A DNA stretch of 64,000 nt, taken from Phytophthora colocasiae (lineage: Eukaryota > Oomycota > Peronosporomycetes > Peronosporales > Peronosporaceae). The position numbers and the translations under genes are program-made. Location of the stretch: NCBI GenBank assembly GCA_018806915.1, contig JAGKQI010000085.1:620001-684000 (forward strand), read 5' to 3'. Positions 19,770-32,249 of this stretch are shown here, one piece after another. The notes under the pieces are model-generated. The model was not told the DNA's origin, ran no database searches, and saw only the letters and a program-made list of their open reading frames with translations. Each line of letters begins with the position of its first letter. Position 1 is the first letter of the stretch.

Positions 19770-22700
19770 TTACAAAAATGAGGACGAGCTGAATGCATCG
19801 AGATCCTCGCTCAGTGTGGCGTCGTGGAGTTCGACATCGTCGTCGTGAGCTAGCTTCTCGCGTTCAATAGCAAGTTGTGCTAGGCGCGCACGCTCGGCTT
19901 CACGAATACGTTCCTCTTGAAGACGTTTCTCCTCAGCTAGCTTAGCAGCTTGTTCTTGCTCATATTTTCGTCGCTCAGCCTGCTCACGTTTCTTCTCCTT
20001 CTCGCGTTGTTCGATCTCACGGCGCTTTTTAGCTTCCAACTCGTCGGTACGCTCCTTCTCCTTTTGTTGGATTTTCTGTTGCTTGATTTGCTCCATAGAA
20101 CGCGCGGACAACCAGAGCGAACTCGTTGACTGGCTGTTATCGTTGGAATGAGCCAGCGGAGTTCCATTAGGAGTTTCCTTTTTGGCAAGCATGCTCCAGG
20201 CTCCGCGGTTTTCAACACGAAGAGGTTCTGAGCTCGAGAGTTGCTCATCACGGATCTTCTTGGCAGCATCCACTGTTGTACATTGCACGAGGAAAAGTTA
20301 ATACAAAATCTTGTCGCCTTCCTTTCCAACAAAGCAGCTTTTAGTCACTAACCGGAATGGACAGATGCGGAGGGGTCAAGCTGTGACAGACTCGGGGCAC
20401 TTGCGAGCGGAGGCGACTGTAGCATGGCATGAAAGAGTGTTAATTAATACGTGACTTGAACCACACTTTAGACTCACTCGCTCAATTACATCTCACAAAC
20501 CCACCCTTTCCAGAGGAGCACCGCCGTCGTCGTCCGAATCAGATTCACTATCGCTATCACTATCCGAGTCTGATGACTCAGAAGAGCTTGACGAACTGTC
20601 CGAAGAGACCACGCCTTCCTTCTTCGCAGGTTCGGCTTCATTCGTTCGTTGATCTCCGTTTACTCGAGATGCTTGATCAATTGCTGCCAGTTCACTTCTC
20701 AGTTCCTCTTTGCGATGGCGGATGTTTAAAGCCGCCACTTTAGCAGACTTCAGCCGCTTTTCTGCTGGTGCCATCTTGGCTGACTTGGTCGGGCGCTTCC
20801 GCTTGCGGCCAATTCCGTTTTCCTATAGGCGACACAGGGAACATTTAGTACTAGCGCAGATAAGTAGCTTGAAGACGAGTGAAATTCTTACCCTAACATA
20901 TCCTTCCAGCATTCGCAAGCACCTTGTGTCGAACGCGTTGATGTCTAACTCTACTTCGTCATTCTCGTTGGCCAGTTTCGCTACAGGAACTGCCTCCGCA
21001 ATGATCTGTAAAACACGATTGATCTTGTCCTGGGGAAGAAGTTTGATGTCAGAACTCAAACGAGCCTTGTCCATTTGGCTCATAGGCTCGTTCAGCTCCT
21101 CTTCTGTCAAATCCTCCATTTTGAATGGCCTGAACAAAATAGAAGAGTACAGCAAGTAAATTGTTAGTTCACACATGACACTTGGAAAAACATAACCGCA
21201 ACGTACTTGGCAGCAGCCTTTGAGATCTTGGCAGCTTTTGTCATGCTTGGTTGCAGCTGCTCCAGTGTCGCTTTCAGGCGCTCGATATCCTCCTTCAACG
21301 ACATGATCAAGCCCGTATCTTCACCTGACAACTGCCGTTTCGTGTTGCCTTTAGTCCCCTTTCCCCCTCTGACCTTTTTCGAAGAGTAACTTGTGTCGCC
21401 CTTCTTCAACTTCAGATCCGAGTTCTTCTTCGTGGAAAGCTTCATGTTAAGGCTCTTGAACCGCCTTTCGAAATCGTCCAGAAGTTTGCGAGCGTAAATG
21501 TGTACTTGGCTGTGAGCTGCGTTGTAGAGCATTGCATTCCGGAACGTAAGCCGTACATGATCGGCAAATTCCGACGGGCTATCATAGAAACCGGACTCTA
21601 AATGGTTGCGGATTGTGCCAAGATCCATTGGTTCTTTGATAACGCGAAAATAATCCGGAATGCCCAATGCAACAGGATCCACGGGGGCCATAAAGGGTGC
21701 CGACTTTACATTACCCATCAGCCCTTTTAAGATACTCAGGCACTTTTTCATGCTCATGGGGGCATGGTCCAACTCGAGAATATTATCTTCGCGAAGATGC
21801 GCAGGGATAGAACGTTTCCGCTCTGATCGGCCCATCACAAGAGACGGTGACGAATAATCTGACATTGGCGTTCCGACCTTTCGTGGGGCGACAATAGTAG
21901 GACCAGCCACAGGCGTTACAATATTGGTGACATTTGTCACTGCTGTGATTGCAGCCACGCCTGGAGCAGATATCGACAATGCCTTGACTTCACGCTTCAC
22001 TGCAGGTGTAACCGCCCGCGCAGCCCTCGTTCGGCGAGGAATCGAGCGTTTAACTGGTGTCTTCGGCTTGTAGACCTTGTACAGGCGAAGCTCATTCGTC
22101 TCCTTCTCCAAAAATCCATGTAGCGTGAATCGCCCAAAGCGATTCTCACCTGATCCAGTCACGACAAATTGCGACGGGTTGGCAATGTCATGGACAAAAC
22201 GGATTTCTACATCGTTCTCGGATACGGTCTGGTGTTTGCCCTTCACGGCCTGGATCTGAAAGGAGCCACTGTACTTTCCCTGGAAAGGCATCGCCGAGCG
22301 CACATTCGCATCCGTTTCGTAGCCAAAATACACTGGCGACACTTCGCTGATAGCTGCATTCGTAATTCTAGATGAGCGTGCAAGCGCCGATCCAGACATG
22401 GCAGGGTGCACGCTGTCAGCAGCACCAGAGCACATAGGAATAGCCACATCTTCCTGGGACTTCATCTCGAAAGAGCTGATGAGACCATTGGGTCCAAAGG
22501 CAGCTTCATTCATGCCCCACATACCAGACCACACAGCGCGCTTGTCTTGAATATAATACTTGCCAACCAACAGTGGCGCATACTGGAGCACCTCTCGTGG
22601 AAGATTCGGCACGGACTTGGTCTGCTTCACTTCGGGGACGTCTTTTTTCTCAGTCTTGACAGTGACATTATTCACATGCTTGTTGGCATCATTGGCAGAT

Positions 22701-23209
22701 GGCACCTGGGTGGGTTCCTGCTTGATCGTTGCAGCTTGTCCATTGCTGATCTTGGAAGCAGGTGCAGAACTTTGCTGTGGTTGCTGGTCAACCATCATTA
22801 CGCACACGTGCACACTTGACTGGAGACTGCTGTCGAGGTGTCCTCGGGGCGTGCCCGAGGTCCACGGAGTAGCGGCGTCGCTAGGGCTCACCACTTCAAT
22901 GCGTTCGGTCTGGAATTCCGCGCTCTTGTTGCCCTTCACGGCCTTGTCAGGCTGCACCACCTCGTCCCGAGGATCTTCCAACGTTGGGTCACCTATGGTG
23001 GCTGCGGGCGCCAGCTTGGGCGAAGCTGGGTGGCTGCTGCTGCTGCTAGCGGAGGTAGCAGTCGGTGGGGAAGCGGCGGCTGTGGGCGCTGCTGTCGTCA
23101 CGGGGACCGGGCGGCTCGTAGGGACCGACGGGTCCGCGGGCTTCGCTCTCTTTTGAGGAATGACCCCAAATTGCCTCGGCGCGAACTTTTGGACAGGAGT
23201 GATGGTCAC
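19770..23209 (-). CDS. BET-like single-bromodomain plus NET-domain chromatin protein
   Basis: The large 5' exon (21,207-23,209) encodes a Pro/Ala/Ser-rich N-terminus. A beta-rich domain follows (APLLVGKYYIQDKRAVWSGM to ENRFGRFTLHGFLEKETNEL) that I do not assign. Next is a bromodomain: CLSILKGLMGNVKSAPFMAP, 'PDYFRVIKEPMDLGTIRNHL', and the acetyl-lysine-binding Asn in NAMLYNAAHSQVH. The next exon gives a NET domain (MSQMDKARLSSDIKLLPQDK, EVELDINAFDTRCLRMLEGY). Further exons hold basic, Ser/Asp-rich, and Lys/Glu-rich helical segments (about 19,770-20,280), ending DLDAFSSSSFL. Bromodomain plus NET in this order is the plant GTE / BET layout with one bromodomain. It should bind acetylated histones and recruit transcription factors. 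Confidence 0.85.
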
Positions 23210-24532
23210 TCCAAAAGAGGGCGCAGGGGCGTGTATTCGGGGGGGGCCTCGCCTGCCACTGCTCGCTTGCTTTCGAAAATGACTGAAAATCGTTTCTGGG
23301 AAAACGAAGGAAAGAAGAACGGCCGCGAATGTGAAAAACCTCGGCGACTGACCAACTCACTGGCGTCCAGTATACCCATCTGAAAAACCTTGACCGCCCC
23401 CATATCAGGTTTGGCGGGGATTGGCCACAACCCCTGTCAAAGCCGATCACGCCACCACGTTTTCTTCGCTCTTTTAGCCAAAAAGATGCCACGAGACCGC
23501 TAAAAGATCCGAAGCCTAGCTTTTACTGCTGTCGATAACAGCGCACCAGCACGCGTCGCCAAGTTCACCAACGTAGCCTCAGCGCCACATGCGCTCGCTT
23601 TAGCCTCACCGCTCGCCAGTCTCATGCCCGTCGTTTGGACGCCGCAAACCGTTTGGAACGCAAACTGCCAAAGCACCTTGAACTCAGATCGAAACCCCCT
23701 CCCAGGCGACTGCCCCGATTGGTCTAAACTTGACATCTTGATATGGGTCGTCTTGGAATGATTGCACCACAGATCTCCTGCACTCAGTATCAGATCGTCC
23801 CAGATCTGATGATGCTCAGCGGTGTAGTCAAATCCATACAGTCCATGGCGGGTCGGCCCGTCACGGAGCGCGCCAACCTGTCTGATGCGATCGCCATCCA
23901 TTTCGCGTACCCAGCAAAAGAACAACGGTTCGAGAAGGCAGCGTCGCATGGCGTGGGTCTCCAAACGGCGAGAGGAGACCGGCTGCCCTCACTCTCAGGA
24001 ACAGATCATACTATAGTCGAGCTTGAACAGGAAAGCAGGAAACGCAGGTCAGCCACGGGGCATCGGGACGAGGAGAAGCGAGGAAGCATTCTGGGCGCCA
24101 CCGTACGACATTTGTCCAGAAAACCGCCAGTAAAATGTCGCCACGTACCAGGGTTACGAAGCTGTTCTTATAGAGGGATATATCCTACAGGAACATACGT
24201 GTGGCCGAGCTTTTTGCTACAATATTTCACAGTGATGGTAGAGACCAACACCACCAAAAATGGTGGCCGTTTGGCTTACCGTCCATGGCGAGCAAGCACT
24301 TGAGAGCCTTGGTCTGACACGCTGTTCTTGGCCGTGTTTCCTGATCAATGGTTACTAACTGCGCTGTGGACCACACAAAGATCGCACCAAGATTTGATCA
24401 GCCCGAAAGGTCTTCGAAATCTTGTCAAAACAAGATCCAATGTCAAGTCAAGTTGCACATTGACGCGCAAGTTTACTTTAACCTACACTTGAGCAGCCGT
24501 TCATTAGGGCTTGCGGTCTCCATTAACGATGG
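23210..24532. other. Intergenic region; one doubtful 79-residue minus-strand frame
   Basis: This 1.3 kb lies upstream of the BET gene and downstream of IVD. A minus-strand frame from about 23,739 to 23,500 (MSSLDQSGQSPGRGF... ending TAVKARLRIF) has small-residue helices (LVNLATRAGALLSTAVKA) that could be a tiny gene, but I recognise nothing. Overlapping plus-strand frames look random. No repeats are seen. Confidence 0.3.
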
Positions 24533-26126
24533 TCACAGCGCGTTGCGGACGAGGTCCTGCACCATGTTCTTGTGGTGCGACTCATTCGTGCCACCGCCGA
24601 TTTCCAGCAGCTTGGAGTCGCGCCACAGGCGCTCCACGTTGTACTCACCCACATACCCGTAGCCGCCCAGCGTTTGGATGGCGCGGTCTGCTACGCGCTT
24701 AGCCATGTCACCACAGTAGAGCTTGACGCCATCGGTGTCCACCCGGTTACCTACCGAGTCTAGTTTCAGCTTCCTGTTGCATTGATTAGTCACGTTAGTA
24801 CAAATAACCTCCATCGTACTACGATCCGTAGTGCACCCAGTTCAACCCACCTCGCTGTATTGTACACGTAAGCTCGTCCAGCCATGTACTCCGCGTACGA
24901 CTCGGCAATGTTCTTCTGAATCTGCCCAAAGTTATTCAGGGGCTTCCCGAAGGCCTCACGCTCCTTAGCGTAGTTACTCATAACCTCCAACGAGCGTCTG
25001 GCGATACCCAGACTCATTGCAGCCAGCGTCACACGCTCAATCTCAAGGTTGCGCATCATACAGAGCACAGCACCGCCTTCGGAGCCCACTACGTTCTCAA
25101 CTGGCACCTTGCAGTTCTCGAAAACGAGTTCGGCCGTGTTGGATGCACGCATGCCGCATTTATCCTTGATGCGTTGGCCCAGAGAGAACCCTTCATAGCC
25201 CTTCTCCACGATAAACGACGAAAAGTCTTGTTTTGCCTTGCCTGAATTTCCAGTGCGCGCATACACAAGGAATGTGTCGCCAAGCTCGGTGTCATTCAGA
25301 GCTCCGTTCGTAATCCACATCCTGAGCATTAGACAATGAAACACCAACAACATATTTGTGAGCGTGATGAGTGAAGGAAGTTTCATCACGACACGTACTT
25401 TGTTCCATTCAGCAGGTAGAACTTGCCACAAGCAGACTTTTTTGCAGTTGTACGCATGCCCAGGACATCCGTACCGACTGAAGGTTCACTCATAGCCATA
25501 CCGCAGATCTTGGCTCCCGAACAGGCATCAGGAAGGTACTTCTGGCACTGCTCATCCGACGCATTGCGCGCAACATTGTTTACAAACAACATTGAGTGCG
25601 CTAAGTAGGACAGACAGAACGCCGGGTCGCTGGACGAGAGCTCCTCGTGGGCGATTACAGCCGCCAGCGCGTCCATTTCCGAACCTCCATACCTGCCACA
25701 ATGGCAACACAGATACAGTACTTTAACCTCACGGTCTTTCAAGCTACAATAAAGTAACAAGCGTGGAGCACGAACTTTTCAGGCGCAGTTATGCCCAGCA
25801 AACCCAACTCCCCCAGCTCTCGAAAGAGCTTGATGTTGAATTTCTCTTCGCGGTCGTGCTCTAAAGCTTGCGGGCCCACTTTTGTCTTCACAAAACCAGC
25901 CAGCATATCGCGCAGAGCACCATGCTCTTCAGTCGGCGTAAACAGATCGAGGTCGCCGCTGGACGACTACAAAACGGTAAGCACGTTGTCGTTAGAGCTA
26001 CAGTCTTCTTCACTCGATACCGATCTCCAAGAAGTTTGTACGTACCATGAAGCGGATGTGGCTACATTGCGGCGTGCTAATGGCGCGGCGAGTAGCTAAC
26101 AGAGGCTGGCGGAGATGACGGAGCAT
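24533..26126 (-). CDS. IVD: Isovaleryl-CoA dehydrogenase, mitochondrial (multi-exon)
   Basis: Exon 1 (26,126-26,046) encodes a presequence (MLRHLRQPLLATRRAISTPQ). A 79 bp intron (25,967-26,045) follows, then 'SSSGDLDLFTPTEEH' and LFRELGELGLLGITAPE. The joining codon restores KYGGSEMDALAAVIAHEELS, then MAMSEPSVGTDVLGMRTTA, LLNGTK and WITNGALNDTELGDTFLVYA. Later come 'KCGMRASNTAELVFENCKVP', 'NLEIERVTLAAMSLGIARRS' and the last exon 'AIQTLGGYGYVGEYNVERLW' with LLEIGGGTNESHHKNMVQDL. This is the full acyl-CoA dehydrogenase fold; LFRELGELGLLGITAPEKYGG and WITNG favour the isovaleryl enzyme of leucine breakdown, which feeds electrons to ETF. At least five introns are present. Its upstream region was hit by a transposon 116 bp from the ATG. 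Confidence 0.9.
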
Positions 26127-26241
26127 ATTGGTAGTGAGGGGAATTATCAAGTGATGTCAAAACTTCAAGTGAAGTCGATGAAAAGTGGACCACATCAACT
26201 TGAAGTCAGATTGACTTGCTTTTTGTATGCCACCCGATTAA

Positions 26242-29200
26242 CCCTTGTAACGCCGGCCCTTATTCTGTATAATACAGAAGAGAGAGTTGTCTTGAGTAAA
26301 CTATTGACAGAGGATTGCAACACTTTATCTGTTTCAAGCCCTTCCCAGGGCGACGTGACGAAAACGTTGCGAAATCGAGGCACAGACGCGACGAATGTTA
26401 CCATAAAAGTATCATTTTTCCCATCAGCTGTCAGTTTTGAGCGCTGCTATTGGCTGCTACGTATCAGACATACCTCCTGCAGTTGATTCCCCCGTCGATT
26501 GCGATCGTCGCTTCACGGGGAGCTGCGTGGCACCTCACATTCACGAAAAGTTGGTAAGCAGCATGCATGGAATTAATTTGCTTTGGTGCTAATCGCCATC
26601 TCCTTGGTCCAAGTAGTCGACATCGTGCTCCTCCTCGTCATCGGCCCCGTCACTCTCGACGTCTTCGTGCCCCACGCTTTCTGTAGCGGATGTTCTTTCT
26701 CAAATGCGAAGGAATAAGCGAGCCGCACCCCCACACTGAGTGCCACATCTGGCAGCAAGATAGAGAATTACCAGTGTCTTCTCGGCGCACCGTAGCGCAG
26801 AGCGGCACGAAACCACCACCAACCATCACACAACACGGGCAGTAGAAACTGCTTTCAAAGCTTTTCGTGTTCAGTTCCAGCCAGAGCAGAGCACACCTTG
26901 CAGGAGTGCTGCCGGCGTTTGCGTCTGTACTTGTTGGTGTTGTTACAGAGGCGGTGTTTTCCTGCGGGTATCGGAACGGAGACCAGCTCTTCAGCGTTCA
27001 TGTTGGCCTCAAAGGTCGCCGCGCTCACCCCCATAAGCTCACGATGCAATCTCCGCATGTACTCGGCGTGCGTGGGTACTTGGTGTCCGCTCTGCTTCAT
27101 CACAAGCTTGTGGATAATAAAGCCGTTCACAATGGCCATATCCACAAACCCCAGAAAAAGCTGGCGATAATACTTCTTGAAGGCGACACACTGTTGCAGC
27201 GGTAGCTTTGCAGTCGTAGCTGGTCGCGAGTGTCTACCCCACCCATCCCAGCGTGATAATCAGCAACTAGTTGGGGGCAAGGCACTTTCTCCAGAGCTCC
27301 GGTGGCTTTGTTCCGCCCTAGTGACCGACGTTGAGATAGTTGGGCAGCCAATTGATATCATGTGCACTGGTGAAGAGTCCATCCACGCCAACGCTACAAG
27401 CTCAGGGTGATCAACATCTTGGGCAATCTGTAGGTCCCGCGTGGCATGTACGCCGAGGCGCTTCTTTGCTTGAATTCAAGAGATTTCGGCCATCCGAGAC
27501 GGTCGTTCCGGTGGGTGCCGACATAGTAAAGCCCATATCCGAAGACGGAGTGCCAAAGCACAGGAAGAGTAGAAGTTGTCGGCGATAATAAGTCTTCTTC
27601 TTGGCTGCCCGTCAGAAAGTCTTGGCCAAGTTTCGAATAACAGCCTTCTGCGCCACACCTTTGGCTTTCTTCTTGTCCTTCGTCTTACCCAGTACACCCC
27701 TCTACTCTGTACAATACAGAATACGATAAGCAGTTAGCAACTTACTCTGTACGATACTGAGCATAATAGAAAAGCAGGAAACAGCTTATTCTGTACAAGC
27801 CAGAATTGCCTATTCTGTGTGAATTTCAAAGCTCGCTCACCTTGAACAGTAACCCGTCTCAGCGCAACACGTCATATAGCATTTCGTGCCGTACTTGTGC
27901 GGCTTATCTTTGTTAGACTCGAATCGGATTGAACTGGCTGCGGTTAGGAATGTGCCTTCATCAAAAGCTTACACGCGCACCCAAGCGATAACCGCGCCGA
28001 AACGTTTTCTCAATGCTTGAAGAATTGGACGGACTTTCCACGCCTTGTCGTGTGAAGCCGCCGCACCTGTTGATTACTTGCAAAATGAAGGTACCTTGTG
28101 ATGATACGGAAGCGTTCACGTTTCGCGCAGCGACTGAATGTTCCTCGGGGAACAGCTCCATCCTCGCGAGTTGACCAATGCTTCTCTAACCCGTCCGTGT
28201 GACTGCAGAGTGTCCTCGCAGCCAGAAGGCCAATGACATGGTAGAATCTCGTGCGGCTTGATAGGCTTCGCCGTTCCAGCTTGAGCTTAATTTCAGTAAG
28301 GGCTGAACCGTCTTCGATGGGTCCTTCGCTTGTGCTTCGAGCTGCTTCATGCGTATCTTCTCGGCTGCACCTGGAATGCACTCCTGGCGGTACGCGTCAC
28401 TCTCGCTTGCAATGTGCACCCACAGCGCCTTTGGAAGGAAGTAAAAATACATTCCTAGCGGTGACTTCGCGAATGCAGCTGCCGATTTCGTGACACCATA
28501 CGACCCACTGTAGAGATCAGTGGCGCCACTCAACTGTAATTCATCTGCATCCCATACAATACAGAGTTAAATTATACCGCCAACACTATTCTGTATAAGA
28601 CAGCTTTACCACTTCTGTGTTGGTCGAATATGCGCCACCGCAGACGTCTCATGGCATCGTCGTCTTGTGCAAACGCGTCACTATCGTCTTCGAAATCGTC
28701 GTCAGACTCACTTCGCTCATGCTCAACAGGAGCCACAGGCACACCAACGCTTCGCCATTTTCATCAGCATCTTCGTCTTCATCATCTTCCTCACCGGCAG
28801 CACACAAATTTATATCGTCTGGGGCAACAGGGCCAAACAGGCGCTCCGACCGCAGTGCCTCCATGAAGTGGTCTGTGTCAAAGATGTCAATATCACCCTC
28901 ACCACCTTCGTCACTCATCATCTCTTCGTCTTCATCTGGAACCTCAGTGATCTCGTTTGCCTGCGCAACATGTTCTGTACATTACCGATTAGCCAATTCT
29001 GCTTATCAACCCGGAATACATTATTCTGTACCAAACGGAATAACAAATTCTGCGCCTTCTCACCTGACTGAGTTCTGATCCCCGCGGAAGCAGGCACAGC
29101 TTCCAGTGATGCCGATTCAGGGAGCTGGTACTAGCCGCCCTTGGTGCTGAGATGGTCTTATCGCGGCTTGCGACTGATCTACAGTGACTGGCTGTGTTGG

Positions 29201-29814
29201 GTTGACGACAGTAGATGAAGCAGCAACAGGTAGTTCGAGTTCTAGGAGTCCTGAGCGCATTGCAAACGCTACTAGCTCATTCTCTCCTAAACAGCACGTA
29301 TACATTAGATCAGTGAGCTTCTAGACGGCACATAATAAAACGTACCAACGAAGTGGCTTTCGCCCCGTTTGGAAGCGTCAAGTCGTCCGGTTACTCCAGG
29401 TTTCACATACGTGAAGTCCACGCTCAGGTCCTCAGCTTCGCGCCTTCCACCCTGCCTTTGACAGCCTTACGCCAGAGCGCCTTGAACATCTTCGCGTCGG
29501 GTACGTCCATCTTAGAGATGCTGTCTCGCAGGCGGGAAAATCTTGAATGGCTGAGGTCGGGTGGGGAGATTAGTTGCGAAACGTGAGCTCCAAATAGCAT
29601 TATTCAGACCTCTACCGAGCTTATATCGTATTTTCTATACTGCTAAGGAAATCCCCGTCTATCTTCCCAGCACAGATCGGGTATGATGAGCTTCCCCAAA
29701 CCTCCATCTTACAAACCTTCATATGCGAAGAAAACTAGCGCTTCGAAGCTCTCAGAATATTTTTACTTGCAATAATACTTATTCTGTATAATACAGAATA
29801 CGGCGTTACATGTG
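26242..29814. mobile_element. piggyBac-type DNA transposon with TTAA target duplications (3.57 kb)
   Basis: Both ends are visible. Left: TTAA (26,238-26,241), then CCCTTGTAACGCCG. Right: CGGCGTTACATGTG, then TTAA (29,815-29,818). The reverse complement of the right end is CACATGTAACGCCG, which matches the left end at 11 of 14 positions. Just inside each end is a palindrome: ttctgtat-a-atacagaa at 26,263-26,279 and a longer version at 29,780-29,800. TTAA duplication is the hallmark of piggyBac, and the decayed minus-strand gene inside encodes a piggyBac transposase. The element lies between IVD and CEP131, whose starts would otherwise be only about 280 bp apart. Confidence 0.88.
26760..29510 (-). 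pseudogene. Decayed piggyBac (DDE_Tnp_1_7-type) transposase gene
   Basis: The reading starts at the ATG at 29,510 (MDVPDAKMFKALWRKAVKGR). A frameshift near 29,430 precedes EDLSVDFTYVKPGVTGRLDA. An intron lies at 28,961-29,063, an acidic region follows (DEGGEGDIDIFDTDHFMEAL), a second intron is at 28,545-28,609, then LYSGSYGVTKSAAAFAKSP and 'MYFYFLPKALWVHIASESD'. Further on come VIGLLAARTLCSHTDGLEKH, 'GTFSRCAKRERFRIITRYLH', an intron at about 27,699-27,840, then DYHAGMGGVDTRDQLRLQSY and MDMAIVNGFIIHKLVMK. The C-terminus is Cys-rich, as in piggyBac. Several stops and shifts (about 28,050-28,250, 27,350-27,480, 27,150) make it inactive. The GVD block carries the third acidic residue region of the DDD triad. 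Confidence 0.8.
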
Positions 29815-30090
29815 TTAAAGATGTGAAAGTGAGGCCCAAAATGGAGCAGAAACTCCTGTACGGTACATTCATCACTACATTCGGATAGGATGCATCGACA
29901 ACGCTCTATTGACCGACACCAAGCACATGGTATAAAGGTGTTTGAATCCAAATTCTTAGGGTTTTCTAGATCTGACATTGACGATGAATGTTTTAGCGAC
30001 CACCAGAGGTTCCAATAATGACGAGGATGATGCACGGGTAATGTTTGCTGTGGGTTGGTGCTGGTCAATTGTTACTGAAACGCACATCAT

Positions 30091-32247
30091 GACAATAGTC
30101 ACTTCCTTCAGTATCACGGAAGGAGAGCAAGCTACAACTTGAGGATTCAGCATTTAATCCACCGTCTCCTCAGCAAGAAGAACAGGATAATCACCAAGAG
30201 GAGGAGGATCACAAGCATGTGACTAGATCGCGAGCAGGCAGCAACATCAGTCATCGAAGTGCTAGTAGCAGTATTTACGACTATCTCGATGCTCTGGAAA
30301 ATGAGTCTGCGCTTCATTTACCTTCTATTACAAGTCGGGCGTCAAGTGCACCGTCATATCGACCGAGACACACACAGAAAACAACACAAGAGTTTGCATG
30401 GGAAGAGCGGTCAAATGATAGTAGCAGACAGCCTTCGTCACTGAATTCGTGCCGTTCGACGTTTAGTCGTCGAGACGATAGCCACGACTCGTATCAATAC
30501 TACGTCGGCATCAAGGAGAAGCTAGCAGCGATCACGATCGAGTTGAATGTACGTTCGCGGCTGTATGGAGATGATAGCGTACTAATGCATTCTTATCATT
30601 TCATTATTACAGGACAAGACGAAGACTATTGAACTGCTGAAGATGGCGCGCAAGAAGGATGCGGCTAAGACGAAGCAAATACTGGCTGAAGCTGAGGAGC
30701 ATATGAAGCAAGGACTTGCAGCACAACAACAGAAGTTCAACAAAGAGTTAGAGAAGCAAATGGATTTTGCTCAGAAACTCGTCTCGGAAAAGGTAGAGTA
30801 AGCTGTTGGGATTCGTTTGAAAGTGTAGATCGCTAAAGGATGTTCTGGAGTTTTACAGTCCGAATTGGCAAAACGATGCGATGAGTTGGTTGCTGAAGCT
30901 CAAAAAGCTAATACCAACGCCATACGAGAAGCTGAACGTTTTAAATTGAAGTTGAAGGACGCAAAAGAGCGGTGGGCAGTGCAGGAGAAGGTTCGGCGGG
31001 ATCAATGGATCGTCAAGAAGACTGAAGAGATTAAGAAATCAACCATTGCAGCACTTGAACCGGACATTCAGCTCATTCTTGCAAAGGGAAAGACAGACTT
31101 GGAGAAGGCCCGTGAAGCTGCAAGTGAAGAACGCCGGAAACTGCAGCTTCAACTTGAAAAGGAGCGAGACATTGCACTACAGCGCCTGAAAGAAGACTAT
31201 GAACGACAATTGGTAGATGCACGTGAAAAGGAGCGTGCAAAACTCGTGGCTCGGTTAGATGCTGCTGATGCTGAGCTTCAACAACAGCTCAGTACACAAC
31301 GACGCAGACTACAAGAAGAAGCTGAGGCAAGTCGGAACGAGATCTTTGGTGAATTGCGAGCAGCGAAGCTGGCTCATGTTAAAGAAATGGACGAGCTCAA
31401 GGAACTACACATGAAAAAGCTGCAGTTCGCATCCGAGAAGATGCAAAAAGAGAAACAAGACCTCATGGCAAAGTACGACAGTGAGTTTATAACTCTACGG
31501 GAACAAACCAGCGTCGAGTGCGAGCAGTTCAAGGCACAATTAACCAGCAAGCTACGTGATGAGATGGCTAAGGAGAAACAGGAGCTGGAGAAGCAGATGT
31601 TGCAGTCGCGTGACGCGAAGATCGAGCTGGTGATCGAAAAACTCCAGGAGGAGAGTCGGCAGGTGGTTGAGCGCGCTGAGCGGAAGGCACAGAAGAAGTT
31701 CAGCCAGGAACGAGCTGAATTTGAGCGCAAACTCAAACAAACGGGCGAAATCGAAGGTGTCTGGATGGAGAAAAACCGCGAGTTGCACGAAAAGTTAAGC
31801 AAATTGGAGCGACAGCACGACGAAGTGAGGCGCGAGAATGAGGTCCTTGGACAGGACTTGCGTCAGGCAAACGATCAAAGTAGCGACCTGGCACGTCGCC
31901 TCCACGAGGAACGACGGCAGCATGAAAGTTCGGTGGCGCAGCTGGAGAAACGCTGTAGCTCTCTGCAATCTGATGGAGAATATGCCCAGCAGCAGCAAAA
32001 CTCGGAGATAACTTCGCTGCGTGAGAAGCAGGAGACTTTGGAGAGTCATTTCCAGCAGCAAATTCAAAACTTACGGGATGAACACAACACTGCGTTGACG
32101 AACTTGCACGAACGAGTAAAAGCAACTGTCGAACGAAAAGATCAGACCATTGCCGACTTGCAAGAAGAACTCCATCTGCTCCAGGTGAAGCTGGACAAGA
32201 GCCACGCTCTCATTGAGGAGCAACGTTTGCAGCTCTTTAGTCAATAG
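30091..32247 (+). CDS. CEP131: CEP131/AZI1-like centriolar satellite and basal-body protein
   Basis: Three exons are clear. The first runs to 30,549 (open from about 30,091; SRSRAGSN-type Ser-rich text after an acidic stretch), then 30,613-30,792 (TIELLKMARKKDAAKTKQIL), then 30,859-32,247. The third exon contains the CEP131 blocks RRDQWIVKKTEEIKKSTIAA with LEPDIQLILA, 'AKIELVIEKLQEESRQVVE', and a C-terminal coiled coil ending LIEEQRLQLFSQ. An upstream exon with the true start is probable (candidate MNVLATTRGSNNDEDDAR near 29,983), but the phase does not join cleanly, so the 5' end is open. CEP131 is needed for cilium formation, and here for zoospore flagella. The piggyBac element ends about 170 bp upstream of this candidate start. 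Confidence 0.8.
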
Positions 32248-32249
32248 CA

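Noticed and set aside
23743..24303. 186-residue plus-strand open frame in the BET/IVD gap
   Set aside because: No recognisable motifs and mixed composition; overlaps an equally unconvincing minus-strand frame.
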